From NCBI RefSeq assembly GCF_014199195.1, contig NZ_JACIJE010000003.1:372001-436000 (forward strand): DNA of 64,000 nt, given 5' to 3'. Below the pieces are notes generated by a model. The model saw nothing but the letters and a program-made list of their open reading frames with translations. It did not search any database and was not told the DNA's origin. This document shows, piece by piece, positions 8,991 through 17,055 of this stretch. This DNA comes from Neoroseomonas alkaliterrae. GTDB taxonomy: Bacteria; Pseudomonadota; Alphaproteobacteria; Acetobacterales; Acetobacteraceae. The number at the start of each line of letters is the position of its first letter. The stretch's first letter is position 1. Position numbers and translations under genes: made by a program.

Positions 8991-9634
8991 GCCTCGGCAC
9001 GCCGGAGGCGCTCAGCCACCTGCGCCGGGACCCGGCGCTGAAGCGCGTGATCCGGCAGGTCGGCCCTTGCACGCTGAAGCCGGCGCGCCGCCAGCCCTAC
9101 GAGGCGCTGGTGCGCGCCATCGCCCACCAGCAGGTCCATGGCCGCGCTGCGGAGGCCATCCTCGGCCGCTTCCTCGCCTGCTGCCCCGGCCCCGGCTTCC
9201 CCGCGCCGGAGGCCGTTCTCGCCCTCAGCCCCGAGACGATGCGCGGCTGCGGGCTCTCGGCCAACAAGGTGCTCGCCATCCGCGACATCGCCGAGAAGGC
9301 GGCCGCCGGCATCGTGCCCAGCCGTGCGGCCGCACGGCGGCTGAGCGACGAGGCGCTGATCGAGCGCCTCCTGCCGTTGCGCGGCGTCGGGCGCTGGACG
9401 GTCGAGATGCTGCTGATCTTCACCCTGGGGCGGCCGGACGTGCTGCCGGTGGACGATTTCGGCGTGCGGGAGGGCTATCGCCTCGCCGCCGGCCTGCCGG
9501 AACAGCCGCGGCCGAAGGCGCTGGCGGAGATCGGCCTCGCCTGGGCCCCCTACCGCACCACCGCCGCCTGGTATCTTTGGCGGGCGGCGGACCTCGCGAA
9601 GGAAGGCCGCTTCAGGCCACCGCAGGCGCTGTGA
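8987..9634 (+). CDS. alkA: DNA-3-methyladenine glycosylase II (AlkA-type)
   Basis: A 215-residue HhH-GPD superfamily protein. It contains AIAHQQVHGRAAEAI, a helix-hairpin-helix around LRGVGRWTVEMLLIF, and the catalytic aspartate in LPVDDFGVREGY. It lacks the N-terminal domain of E. coli AlkA, as do many short bacterial members. The enzyme removes alkylated bases such as 3-methyladenine to start base excision repair. The ATG overlaps the dctM stop. No function links it obviously to the TRAP system; the operon position may reflect simple read-through. Confidence 0.9.
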   Translation: MSLGTPEALSHLRRDPALKRVIRQVGPCTLKPARRQPYEALVRAIAHQQVHGRAAEAILGRFLACCPGPGFPAPEAVLALSPETMRGCGLSANKVLAIRDIAEKAAAGIVPSRAAARRLSDEALIERLLPLRGVGRWTVEMLLIFTLGRPDVLPVDDFGVREGYRLAAGLPEQPRPKALAEIGLAWAPYRTTAAWYLWRAADLAKEGRFRPPQAL

Positions 9635-9668
9635 GGGCCGCGCCGCATCGCGCCGCCCTCGCGCCACG

Positions 9669-10562
9669 ATGGCGTGCTGCCTTCCGCCCATGATCGGGCG
9701 GCGCGGCATGCTGATCGGGGCCGGGGCGATGGCCGCGGGCGGGGCGGGGCTTGCCGCCTGGGGCTTCGGCATCGAGCCGCATTGGCGCCTCGTGGTCCAG
9801 CGCCATCGCCTCACGCCTGCGGGCTGGCCCGCCGGGCTGCTGCTCAGGATCGTGGCGCTGGCCGACCTGCACGCGGGCGCGCCGCTGATGGACGAGGCGC
9901 GGATCGAACGCATCGTCGCGGCCGCCAATGCGCTGGCGCCGGACATCGCCGTGGTGCTCGGGGATCTCGGGCCGTCCTCGCGCTTCGTCGCGCGCGTGCT
10001 GCCGCATGCCGATGTCGCGCGCCGGCTCGGCGCGCTGCGCGCGCGCCTCGGCGTCTTCGCGGTCAACGGCAACCACGACTGGTGGGAGGACGGCGAGGCG
10101 ATGATGCGCGGCCGCGGCGCCGTGCCGGCGGTCACGCGGGCGCTGGAGGCGGCCGGCATCCCGGTGCTGCGCAACACCGTGCTGCGCGCGGGGCCGGTGA
10201 TCCTCGGCGGGCTCGAGAGTTCCTGGGCCCTCGGCGTCGGGCGCGGTGCGGCGGACCTGCCGCGCCTGCTCGGGCAGGTCACGGGGGATGCGCCGCTCAT
10301 CCTCCTCACGCACGAGCCCGACATCTTCGCCGCCGGCATCCCGCGCGCGGCGCTCACGCTGGCGGGGCACACCCATGGCGGGCAGGTGCGGATCCTCGGC
10401 TGGTCGCCGCGCGTGCCCTCGCGCCACGGCAACCGCTATGCCTGGGGCCATGTGCGCGAAGGCGGGCGCGATCTCGTGGTCTCGGGCGGGCTCGGCATCT
10501 CGACGCTGCCGGTGCGGTTCGGCGTGCCGCCCGAGATCACGCTGGTCGAACTCGGCGCCTGA
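9669..10562 (+). CDS. YaeI-like membrane-anchored metallophosphoesterase
   Basis: A 297-residue calcineurin-like phosphoesterase. The metal-binding motifs run in order: ADLHAG, VLGDLG, NGNHDWW, LTHEPDIF and AGHTHGGQ. The N-terminus has IGRRGMLIGAGAMAAGGAG, a twin-arginine-like signal or anchor, so it probably acts in the periplasm or at the membrane. YaeI-type relatives hydrolyse lipid-linked or diphosphate compounds, for example UDP-diacylglucosamine in the LpxG branch; the substrate here is not determinable. A second ATG at 9690 would begin directly before the arginine pair and is equally plausible. Confidence 0.85.
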   Translation: MACCLPPMIGRRGMLIGAGAMAAGGAGLAAWGFGIEPHWRLVVQRHRLTPAGWPAGLLLRIVALADLHAGAPLMDEARIERIVAAANALAPDIAVVLGDLGPSSRFVARVLPHADVARRLGALRARLGVFAVNGNHDWWEDGEAMMRGRGAVPAVTRALEAAGIPVLRNTVLRAGPVILGGLESSWALGVGRGAADLPRLLGQVTGDAPLILLTHEPDIFAAGIPRAALTLAGHTHGGQVRILGWSPRVPSRHGNRYAWGHVREGGRDLVVSGGLGISTLPVRFGVPPEITLVELGA

Positions 10563-10582
10563 CGCGCGGCGCCGCGGGCGCG

Positions 10583-11605
10583 TCAGCGCGCGCGCTCGAT
10601 GCAGAATTCCACCACCGCCGAGAGGGCGCGCTTCTCCGGCCCGTCCGGGAAGGGGGCGAGCGCCGCCTGCGCCTGGTCGCCATAGAGCCGCGCACGGGCG
10701 ATGGTGTCGGCAAGCGCGCCGTGCCGCCGCATCAGCGCCTGCGCCTCGGCGAGATCGGCCTCGGTCTGCTCCCGCTCCTCGAGCGTACGTCGCCAGAAGG
10801 CGCGCTCGGCCTCGTCGCCGCGCGCGAAGGCGAGCAGGACGGGCAGCGTGATCTTGCCCTCGCGGAAATCGTCCCCGACCGTCTTGCCCAGCGCGGCCTG
10901 GTCGGCGCTGTAGTCGAGCGCGTCGTCCACCAGCTGGAAGGCGACGCCGAGGGCCATGCCGAACGCCCGCAGCCGCGCCTGCGCGGCGGGCGGCTGCTCG
11001 GCGACGACGGCGCCGACCTCGGTCGCGGCGGCGAAGAGCGCTGCGGTCTTGCCCTCGATGACCTGCAGATACTGTGCCTCGGTGGTCGAGGTGTCGTTCT
11101 GCGTCATCAGCTGCAGCACCTCGCCCTCCGCGATGATGGCGGAGGCGTCGGAGAGGATGCGCAGCACCTCGAGGCTGCCATCGGCGGTCATGAGCTGGAA
11201 GGCGCGGGAGAACAGGAAGTCCCCGACAAGCACCGATGGCTTGTTGCCGAACAGCGCGTTGGCGCTGGCCTGGCCGCGGCGCAGCGCGCTCTCGTCCACC
11301 ACGTCGTCGTGCAGCAGCGTCGCGGTGTGGATGAACTCGACGCAGGCGGCGAGCCCGATGTGCCGCTGGCCGCGATAGCCGCAGAGCCGCGCGGCGGCGA
11401 GCGTCAGCAGCGGCCGCAGCCGCTTGCCGCCCGCGGCCACGATATGCGCGGCGAGTTGCGGGATCAGCGCGACCTCGCTCTGCATCCGCTCGATGATGAC
11501 GCGGTTGCAGGCCTCCAGGTCGTCGCGCACCAGCGCCGTGAGCGCGGAGAGCGCGTCCTCGGCCTTTCCCGGGGCGGTGTCGCGCGGCCTGGCCGATGCG
11601 CTCAC
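10583..11605 (-). CDS. ispB: Polyprenyl (octa/decaprenyl) diphosphate synthase
   Basis: A 340-residue trans-prenyltransferase with GGKRLRPLL near residues 59-67, the first aspartate-rich motif DDVVD at 100-104 and the second DDALD at 227-231. The small residues before the first motif fit a long-chain product, the side chain of ubiquinone. The start is the GTG at 11605, preceded by AGGAGAAG. The frame stays open far upstream, but those residues are antisense to the DUF2007 gene. The divergent arrangement with DUF2007 and TrmN6-like genes is common in Alphaproteobacteria. Chain length (C40 or C50) is not decided by the sequence. Confidence 0.92.
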   Translation of the reverse strand: MSASARPRDTAPGKAEDALSALTALVRDDLEACNRVIIERMQSEVALIPQLAAHIVAAGGKRLRPLLTLAAARLCGYRGQRHIGLAACVEFIHTATLLHDDVVDESALRRGQASANALFGNKPSVLVGDFLFSRAFQLMTADGSLEVLRILSDASAIIAEGEVLQLMTQNDTSTTEAQYLQVIEGKTAALFAAATEVGAVVAEQPPAAQARLRAFGMALGVAFQLVDDALDYSADQAALGKTVGDDFREGKITLPVLLAFARGDEAERAFWRRTLEEREQTEADLAEAQALMRRHGALADTIARARLYGDQAQAALAPFPDGPEKRALSAVVEFCIERAR

Positions 11606-11683
11606 GCTTGCTCTTCTCCTCTTGCGGCGCGCACCATAATGACCGCCCGCCAGGGCGGCAAGTGCAGGAAAATCAAGGGAATC

Positions 11684-11896
11684 ATGCGCGTCATCGCGAT
11701 CACCACGGACCCGGTCAGGCTGTCCTTCCTGCGCGCGCTGCTGGCCGATGCGCGGATCGAGACGGTCGTGCTGGACGCGCATATCAGCGCGGTGGAGGGC
11801 GGCATCGGCGCCTTCCCCCGGCGCCTCGCCGTCGCGACCGAGGACGAGGCGCGGGCGCGCGCGGTGCTCGCCGAGGCGGGCGAGGCGGAGGCATGA
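11684..11896 (+). CDS. DUF2007 small protein (putative signal-transducing protein)
   Basis: A 70-residue protein that reads MRVIAITTDPVRLSFLRALL, then an IETVVLDAHIS strand and FPRRLAVATEDEARAR. This is the compact ferredoxin-like DUF2007 fold, related to a PII-like signalling domain. Function is unknown in most bacteria. It sits 78 bases from the divergent ispB start and 73 bases before the TrmN6-like gene. The same DUF2007-methyltransferase order is widespread in Alphaproteobacteria, which supports the gene despite its small size. Confidence 0.85.
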   Translation: MRVIAITTDPVRLSFLRALLADARIETVVLDAHISAVEGGIGAFPRRLAVATEDEARARAVLAEAGEAEA

Positions 11897-11969
11897 TGCC
11901 GCGGCGCATCCCCGGCGCGCACGGGCGGCGCGATCGCGCCGCCGCGCGCTTCCCGGCGGCGCGCTTGGC

Positions 11970-12752
11970 ATGAGCATCCCGCAAGGGAGCGGCCCCGTTG
12001 CCATGGCGGATGGACCCGGCAGCGACGCGACCACCGAGGACCGGCTGCTCGGCGGGCGCGTCCTGCTGCGGCAGCCGAAGCGGGGCTTCCGCGCCGGGCT
12101 CGACGCGGTGCTGCTCGCCGCCTTCGTTCCCGCCCGTGAGGGTCAGCGGGTGATCGAGGCCGGCTGCGGGAGCGGCGCGGCCTTCCTCTGCCTCGCCGCG
12201 CGCGTGCCGGGGCTTGCGGTCACCGCGGTCGAGCGCGAGGCGGCGATGGCGGCGCTCGCCCGCGGCAATGCCGCGGCGAATGGCTGCGCGGCGAATGTGG
12301 TCGAGGCGGACATCGCCGACCCGGCCGCGGCGGCCGGCCTGCCGCCCTGCGACCACGGCTTCGCCAACCCGCCCTACTGGCCGGGCGGCACGCCGCCGCC
12401 GGGGGGCCTGCGCCGGGCCGCAACCCATGAGGGCGGCGCAGCGCTTGCGGCCTGGGCGCGCTTCCTGGCGTCACGGGTGAAGCCGGGCGGCACGGTGAGC
12501 CTCGTGCTGCCCGCCGCGCGCTTCGATGCCGGCGCCGCGGCGCTGCGGGAGGCGGGCTGCGGCAGCATGGTGCTGCTGCCGCTCGCGCCGCGCGCGGGGG
12601 CCGAGGCGAAGCGGGTCCTGCTGCGCGCCCGCAAGGGCGGGCGGGGACCCGGGCGGATCCTGCCGGCCTTCGTGCTGCATCGGGAGGATGGCGGGTTCAC
12701 CCCGGAGGCCGAGGCCGTCCTGCGGGACGCCGCGGGGCTGGCGGCCGGCTGA
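11970..12752 (+). CDS. TrmN6-like tRNA1(Val) adenine-N6 methyltransferase
   Basis: A 260-residue class I SAM-dependent methyltransferase. The SAM loop is VIEAGCGSGAAFLCLA and the catalytic motif is ANPPYW, the NPPY/F form of N6-adenine methyltransferases. The region before it, LLGGRVLLRQPKRGFRAGLDAVLLA, is characteristic of the YfiC/TrmN6 family, which methylates A37 of tRNA1(Val) in E. coli. The target in this organism is inferred. The ATG at 12003, after AAGGGAG, is an alternative start and would remove eleven residues. It is the second gene of a plus-strand pair with DUF2007. Confidence 0.85.
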   Translation: MSIPQGSGPVAMADGPGSDATTEDRLLGGRVLLRQPKRGFRAGLDAVLLAAFVPAREGQRVIEAGCGSGAAFLCLAARVPGLAVTAVEREAAMAALARGNAAANGCAANVVEADIADPAAAAGLPPCDHGFANPPYWPGGTPPPGGLRRAATHEGGAALAAWARFLASRVKPGGTVSLVLPAARFDAGAAALREAGCGSMVLLPLAPRAGAEAKRVLLRARKGGRGPGRILPAFVLHREDGGFTPEAEAVLRDAAGLAAG

Positions 12753-13149
12753 TGCCCGGCGGGCGCGAGACGATCCCTGCTCCATAGAGCGTCAGGCCCG
12801 GGCCTTGCGAGGCGTGACCCCACGGAGTGCGCCGGGAATGGCGCGCTAAGGCGATGGACCCCGACATCGCGCAAGGTGCAGGCCGCCCATGGAACGGGGC
12901 CTGGGCGGCGTCGCCTGGGGCTTGCCAGCATCCACGGCCGCCCATCCGCCGGGAGAGGACGGCACGTATGGTTGGGCGGGGATCGTCGCCGGCGCGCCCT
13001 CATGCGCGGGCAGGGCGGGACGCGCGCCAGCACGACAAGGCACACGGATGGCTCGGCCTCCGCGACCGGATCGGAACAGCGCACCGGAGCAGCAGCGCGA
13101 ACCATCGGGCCGGCCAAGCCCGCCGAGACCGATCCCGGCGAAGGCGCCG
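12753..13149. other. 397-base intergenic stretch without a supported gene
   Basis: Several frames are open here, but none has a family resemblance, a convincing ribosome-binding site or codon use different from antisense noise. The first 45 bases (ATGCCCGGCGGGCGC...) weakly resemble the first arm of the composite palindromic repeat found elsewhere in the window and may be a decayed copy. I see no clear terminator with a T-tail. Confidence 0.5.
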
Positions 13150-13431
13150 CTACTGGTCCTTCACCTCGGGATGGCGCAGCAGCCACAGCCGCTCATGCGC
13201 CGCAACCAGGCTCTCGAGGTTCTTGCGGCGATTGGCGTCGGGCGAGGACGGGCGGCGCGTCAGCATCATCTCGAGGATGCGCAGCAGTTCCTCGGCCACC
13301 TCGAAATCCGACTGGTCGCAGGCGTGGTGGAAGGCGATCAGGATCTTGTCGGACAGGCGGCGGGTGTGGCGCGGCGCGGTCGCCGCACCGCGCCCGTTCT
13401 CGCCGGCGCTGCCCTGGTCATCGAACGCCAT
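13150..13431 (-). CDS. Small conserved alphaproteobacterial protein of unknown function
   Basis: 93 residues: a polar N-terminal tail of about 25 residues, then a helical core (LSDKILIAFHHACDQSDFEV, AEELLRILEMMLTRRP, LVAAHERLWLLRHPE). I recognise this core as a recurrent small protein of Rhodospirillales/Acetobacteraceae, but no function is known to me. No signal peptide or membrane segment is present. It is minus strand, 99 bases downstream of the SCO gene, so the two may be co-transcribed. Confidence 0.75.
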   Translation of the reverse strand: MAFDDQGSAGENGRGAATAPRHTRRLSDKILIAFHHACDQSDFEVAEELLRILEMMLTRRPSSPDANRRKNLESLVAAHERLWLLRHPEVKDQ

Positions 13432-13530
13432 GGTCCACCTCCACGGTCCAGACCGCCGCGGCCGCCCGGGCCGGCGCGATCGGACGATGCAGAGAATACC
13501 GATCCGGCGCCGGTTGCGGAACCCCGTGTC

Positions 13531-14205
13531 TCATAAAGCGCGAAGTTGCGCGCTGACCGCGGCGGCAATCGCCTCAGGCGTGGTCTCGGGGCGAAAAAGG
13601 CTCCTCACGCGACCGTCAGGTCCCACGAAATAGATGAATGAGGAGTGATCCATCAGGTAGTCGGTCGAATCGCGCGGCCTGACCTTGGCGTAATACACGC
13701 GATAGGCGCGCGCGGCGGCCGCGACCTGCTCGGCGCTGCCGGTCAGGCCGATCATGCGCGGGTGGAAGCGGGAGACATAGTCCGCCATCGCCTCCGGCGT
13801 GTCGCGCTCGGGGTCGATGCTGATGAAGACCGGGGTGACGCGCTCCCCCGCCGGGCCCATGGCGTCGAGGGCGGCGGCAATGGTCCCGAGCTCGGTCGGG
13901 CAGACATCGGGGCAATAGGTGAAGCCGAAATAGACCAGCAGCGGGCGGCCGGCGAAGTCGCGCTCGGTGACCGTGCGGCCGGTATGGTCCACGAGCGTGA
14001 AGGGCCCGCCGAGCATCACGCCCTGCGCGAGCTGGACGCCGCCGGCCGAGGGCGCGGGCATCTCCGCCCCGGTCAGCGCGGCGATGCGGCGCAGGAAGGC
14101 GTCGGCGACGGATTCTCCCGGCGCGCGGCCGAACCAGGCCGTGGCCCAGACCCCGCCGAGCAGCAGGACGAGGACGAGGGAGACGATGCGGATGGCGCGG
14201 GTCAT
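13531..14205 (-). CDS. SCO1/SenC-family copper chaperone for cytochrome oxidase
   Basis: A 224-residue thioredoxin-fold protein with one N-terminal membrane anchor (IVSLVLVLLLGGVWATAWF). The copper ligands are visible as YCPDVCP (Cys98 and Cys102) and the distal histidine in LMDHSSFIYFV. FISIDPERDTPEAM is also a typical SCO block. These proteins deliver copper or reduce the CuA site of cytochrome c oxidase in the periplasm. The ATG at 14205 is chosen because it lies just before the anchor; an upstream in-frame ATG would add 21 unlike residues. No oxidase gene is nearby. Confidence 0.92.
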   Translation of the reverse strand: MTRAIRIVSLVLVLLLGGVWATAWFGRAPGESVADAFLRRIAALTGAEMPAPSAGGVQLAQGVMLGGPFTLVDHTGRTVTERDFAGRPLLVYFGFTYCPDVCPTELGTIAAALDAMGPAGERVTPVFISIDPERDTPEAMADYVSRFHPRMIGLTGSAEQVAAAARAYRVYYAKVRPRDSTDYLMDHSSFIYFVGPDGRVRSLFRPETTPEAIAAAVSAQLRAL

Positions 14206-14577
14206 GGTGCGGCGCAGATACGGGCCGCCCGATACGGCGCGCAAGGCTGCCCGGCGCATGGCTGGCACGACCGGCGGCCCCGGCTTGTCGTCGAGGCGGG
14301 GTGAAGGGAGGCGGCGGCGCGGGAACCGACCCGGCAGCCCAAGGCAGCGGCCCCCCGGCCGCCGGGATCGGCGGCGAACCGCACCGGCAGGCTAAGCGCC
14401 GGGTCGTTCGCGCGGGTCTGGCGGCGCCGCCGTCCGGCGGACCGGGAGCGGAGAACAGCCGGGCCCGGGACAGCCCGCGCGCGGCGGGCATCAGCCCTTC
14501 ATGCCGCGGATGGCGGCCGCTCCGGCCCCGCCCGCGGGACGAAGGGGCGAAAGGTCAGACCCTTCGCCCGCGCCGGA
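14206..14577. other. 372-base intergenic stretch between nrdB and the SCO gene
   Basis: No gene is supported on either strand. The right-hand end, 14534-14576, just beyond the nrdB stop, carries a single palindrome GGGCGAAAGGTC...ACCCTTCGCCC. It matches the second arm of the composite repeat found at 3.9 and 15.9 kb. It can form a strong hairpin and probably acts as the nrdB terminator. The rest is GC-rich sequence with no motif I can name. Confidence 0.6.
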
Positions 14578-15630
14578 TCAGTGGCGCACGCCCTCGATCG
14601 CGCCCTCGGGCTGGGGCGAGGTGAAGACGGAATCGGCGAAGGCCTCCTCCCAGGTGCCGGAGGTGCTGGCCTTGGAGTATTCGGTCGCGCGGTTCTCGAA
14701 GAAGTTGGTGTGCTCGACCGCGTTCAGCATCTCGTCGAGCCAGGGCAGCGGATTCTTCTCGATGTGGTAGAGCGGCTCGAGGCCGAGCTGCTGCAGCCGC
14801 CGGTCGGCGATGAAGCGGATGTAGCGCTTGGTCTGCTCCGCATCGAGGCCCTGCACGCCGCCGAGCTCGAAGGCGAGGTCGATGAACGCGTCCTCGTGCT
14901 CCACGATGGTCGCGCAGATCAGGTAGAGGTCGCGGCGCAGCTCCTCGGTCCAGATCTCCGGGTTCTCCTGCACGAAGGTGCGGAAGAGCCGGATGACGGA
15001 GAGGCAGTGCAGCGTCTCGTCGCGCACCGACCAGGAAACGATCTGCCCCATGCCCTTCATCTTGTTGAAGCGCGGGAAGTTCATCAGGATCGCGAAGGAG
15101 GCGAAGAGCTGCAGCCCCTCGGTGAAGGCGCCGAAGGCGGCGAGCGTCTTGGCGATCTCGGTCTTGGAATCGACCGAGAAGGTCTGCATGTAGTCGTACT
15201 TGTCCTTCATCTCCTTGTACTTCAGGAACGCCGTGTACTCGATCTCCGGCATCCCGATGGTATCAAGGAGGTGGGAGTAGGCCGCGATGTGCACCGTCTC
15301 GATGTTGCTGAAGGCCGACAGCATCATGAGCACTTCCGTCGGCTTGAACACCTGGGAATAGTGCTTCATGTAGCAGTTGTTCACCTCGACATCGGCCTGG
15401 GTGAAGAAACGGAAGATCTGCGTCAGCAGGTTCCGCTCGGCCTCGGTCAGGTTCTTCTGCCAGTCCTTCACGTCATCGGCCATCGGCACTTCTTCCGGCA
15501 GCCAGTGCAGGCGCTGCTGGGTCAGCCAGGCGTCATAGGCCCAGGGGTAGCGGAAGGGCTTGTAGACCGGGTTGGAGGTGAGAAGGTCGAACTTCACCGG
15601 CAGTTCGTCGGTCGCGATGCCATCGGCCAT
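14578..15630 (-). CDS. nrdB: Class Ia ribonucleoside-diphosphate reductase beta subunit
   Basis: A 350-residue ferritin-like protein that holds the diiron-tyrosyl radical cofactor. Visible ligand regions are ADVEVNNCY, FSNIETVHIAAYSHLL (the E-x6-H ligands and radical tyrosine region) and ATIVEHEDAFIDLAF near residue 240. The C-terminus is acidic, as needed to dock on NrdA. The length is normal for alphaproteobacterial class Ia enzymes. nrdA is not adjacent: it lies on the opposite strand 4.3 kb away. Two NrdR-box-like sites 32 bases apart precede the gene. A palindromic repeat arm follows the stop. Confidence 0.96.
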   Translation of the reverse strand: MADGIATDELPVKFDLLTSNPVYKPFRYPWAYDAWLTQQRLHWLPEEVPMADDVKDWQKNLTEAERNLLTQIFRFFTQADVEVNNCYMKHYSQVFKPTEVLMMLSAFSNIETVHIAAYSHLLDTIGMPEIEYTAFLKYKEMKDKYDYMQTFSVDSKTEIAKTLAAFGAFTEGLQLFASFAILMNFPRFNKMKGMGQIVSWSVRDETLHCLSVIRLFRTFVQENPEIWTEELRRDLYLICATIVEHEDAFIDLAFELGGVQGLDAEQTKRYIRFIADRRLQQLGLEPLYHIEKNPLPWLDEMLNAVEHTNFFENRATEYSKASTSGTWEEAFADSVFTSPQPEGAIEGVRH

Positions 15631-15669
15631 GAGCCACTCCCCCAGGATCGGTGCTGCTGGACGCGGAAC

Positions 15670-15717
15670 CTACCATGTCTGGTGGCCCCGGCAATCATCC
15701 GCCGCTAGATCTTGTGG
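15670..15717 (-). promoter_or_regulatory. Pair of NrdR-box-like sites upstream of nrdB
   Basis: Read on the nrdB strand, 15702-15717 is CCACAAGATCTAGCGG, which matches 11 of 16 positions of the published NrdR box aCaCwAtATaTwGtgt. The site 15670-15685 (CCACCAGACATGGTAG) is a weaker imperfect palindrome. The starts are exactly 32 bases apart, about three helical turns, the usual spacing for cooperative NrdR binding. The nrdB ATG is 40 bases from the nearer box. The same paired design occurs before nrdA. nrdR itself is not in this window. Confidence 0.6.
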
Positions 15718-15775
15718 GGCATGGCAAGGCCGCAAGGGGCGCGCGGCGACTCGCGGCCAGGCCGCGCGCGCGAGC

Positions 15776-15942
15776 GCAGCGGGCGGACGGTCGGAACCGT
15801 CGCCCGCCGGCCTTATGCCCTGCGGACAAAAGATCGACCTTTGTCCGCAGGGCATTAGGTTTTGGTTCCGCGCGCGGCCGCCCCACCAGCCCCGCGCGCC
15901 ATACCAGCGGGCGAAAGGTCAAACCCTTCGCCCGCTGGTATT
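15776..15942. repeat. Composite palindromic intergenic repeat, copy 2 (most intact)
   Basis: Three inverted repeats in a row fill the space between the nrdB control region and the Bug gene stop. First is GCGGGCGGACGGTC...GACCGTCGCCCGC-like (about 15777-15812). Next is ATGCCCTGCGGACAAA...TTTGTCCGCAGGGCAT (about 15815-15856, almost perfect). Then follow the linker CGCGCGGCCGCCCCAC and CCAGCGGGCGAAAGG...CCCTTCGCCCGCTGG (about 15904-15938). Linker and arms match copy 1 at 3871-4003 closely. The last arm abuts the stop of the Bug gene and may terminate it. Confidence 0.8.
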
Positions 15943-16906
15943 ACTCCACGCGGATGCCCGCCTCGCGCGCAACCACCATGTTCTCCGCGAGCTCTGCGCG
16001 GATGCGCCGGTCGAAGGCCTCGGGCCCCTCGGCCAGGATGACGCCGCCGGTGTCCACGATCCGCCGGGCGATGGCCGGGTCCTGCAGCAGCCCGATCACG
16101 TCGCGCGCGACGCGCTCCACGATCGGCCGCGGCAGGCCCTTCGGCCCGATGAAGCCGTACCAGGGGCTGGTGTCCGGTATGCCCATGCCGAGTTCGTCGA
16201 GCGTGGGCACGCCGGGCAGCACCTCGGCCCGGCGCGGCCCGCCGATGGCGAGCGGGCGCAACTGCCCGTCCCGCGCGAGCCCGATCGCGCCCGAGAGCGT
16301 GCTGAAGGTCGCCTCCACCCGCCCGGCGACGACCTCCTGCAGCGCCGGGGCGGCGCCGCGGAAGGCGACGACGGTGACCTCGATGCCGACCTTGCGGCGG
16401 AACATCTCGGTGGCGAAGTGCCCGGAGGCGCCATTGCCCGAGGTCGCGAAGCTCATCCCCGGCTGCCGCCGCGCCGCCGCCACCAGCTCCTCCGCGCTGC
16501 GGAAGGGCGAGTTCCGCCCGACGAACAGCACGGTCGGCGAGGCATAGAGGTTCACGATGGGCGTGAAGTCGTTGAGCGTGTCGTAGGGCAGCCGCGCATG
16601 GACGGCCGCGTTGCTCGCATGCGTGCTGGCGGCGAGGAACAGCGTGTAGCCGTCGGCCGGGGCGCGCGCGACCACCTCGGAGGCGATGATCTGGCTCGCC
16701 CCTGCGCGGTTCTCGATGACGATGGGCTGGCCCCAGAGGCGGCTCAGCGGGTCCTGCAGCAGCCGGCCGCCGAAATCCGTCGGGCCGCCGGCGGGATAGC
16801 CGATGATGACGCGGACCGGCCGCTCCGGCCAGTTCGACTGGGCGCGCGCGCCGCTCGCGATGACCGAGGACGCCCCCAGAAGGGCAAGGTGCCTTCGCTT
16901 CAGCAT
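15941..16906 (-). CDS. Bug-family tripartite tricarboxylate transporter substrate-binding protein
   Basis: A 321-residue periplasmic binding protein with a signal peptide (KRRHLALLGASSVIASGARA). WPERPVRVIIGYPAGGPTDF, RAGASQIIASEVVARAPADGYT and PLAIGGPRRAEVLPGVPTLDE are classic Bug/TctC blocks. Bug proteins bind carboxylates or other small polar ligands in a Venus-flytrap fold. No TctA or TctB membrane gene is nearby, so this is an orphan binder, as is common in Acetobacteraceae and Burkholderiales. It is divergent from a flavoprotein gene with 149 bases between, which may link ligand capture to that oxidoreductase. Confidence 0.92.
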   Translation of the reverse strand: MLKRRHLALLGASSVIASGARAQSNWPERPVRVIIGYPAGGPTDFGGRLLQDPLSRLWGQPIVIENRAGASQIIASEVVARAPADGYTLFLAASTHASNAAVHARLPYDTLNDFTPIVNLYASPTVLFVGRNSPFRSAEELVAAARRQPGMSFATSGNGASGHFATEMFRRKVGIEVTVVAFRGAAPALQEVVAGRVEATFSTLSGAIGLARDGQLRPLAIGGPRRAEVLPGVPTLDELGMGIPDTSPWYGFIGPKGLPRPIVERVARDVIGLLQDPAIARRIVDTGGVILAEGPEAFDRRIRAELAENMVVAREAGIRVE

Positions 16907-17055
16907 GAACCATCCTCCCGCGGCCCTGATCTCCTTGCCGGGCCTCGCGCGAGGCTAGCCTGCCGCGCGCGCGGGCGTCGAGGCGCAGCCTGCGCGACGC
17001 AAGCCGTGGCACCCGGCCGCTTGCCCGGCCCGCCGCCGCGCGGCATGAGGCCGCC

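Noticed and set aside
12827-13633. Overlapping plus-strand frames in the gap before the SCO gene
   Set aside because: Translations are Arg/Pro/Gly-rich without similarity to one another or to known folds, and they run antisense into the conserved 93-residue gene.
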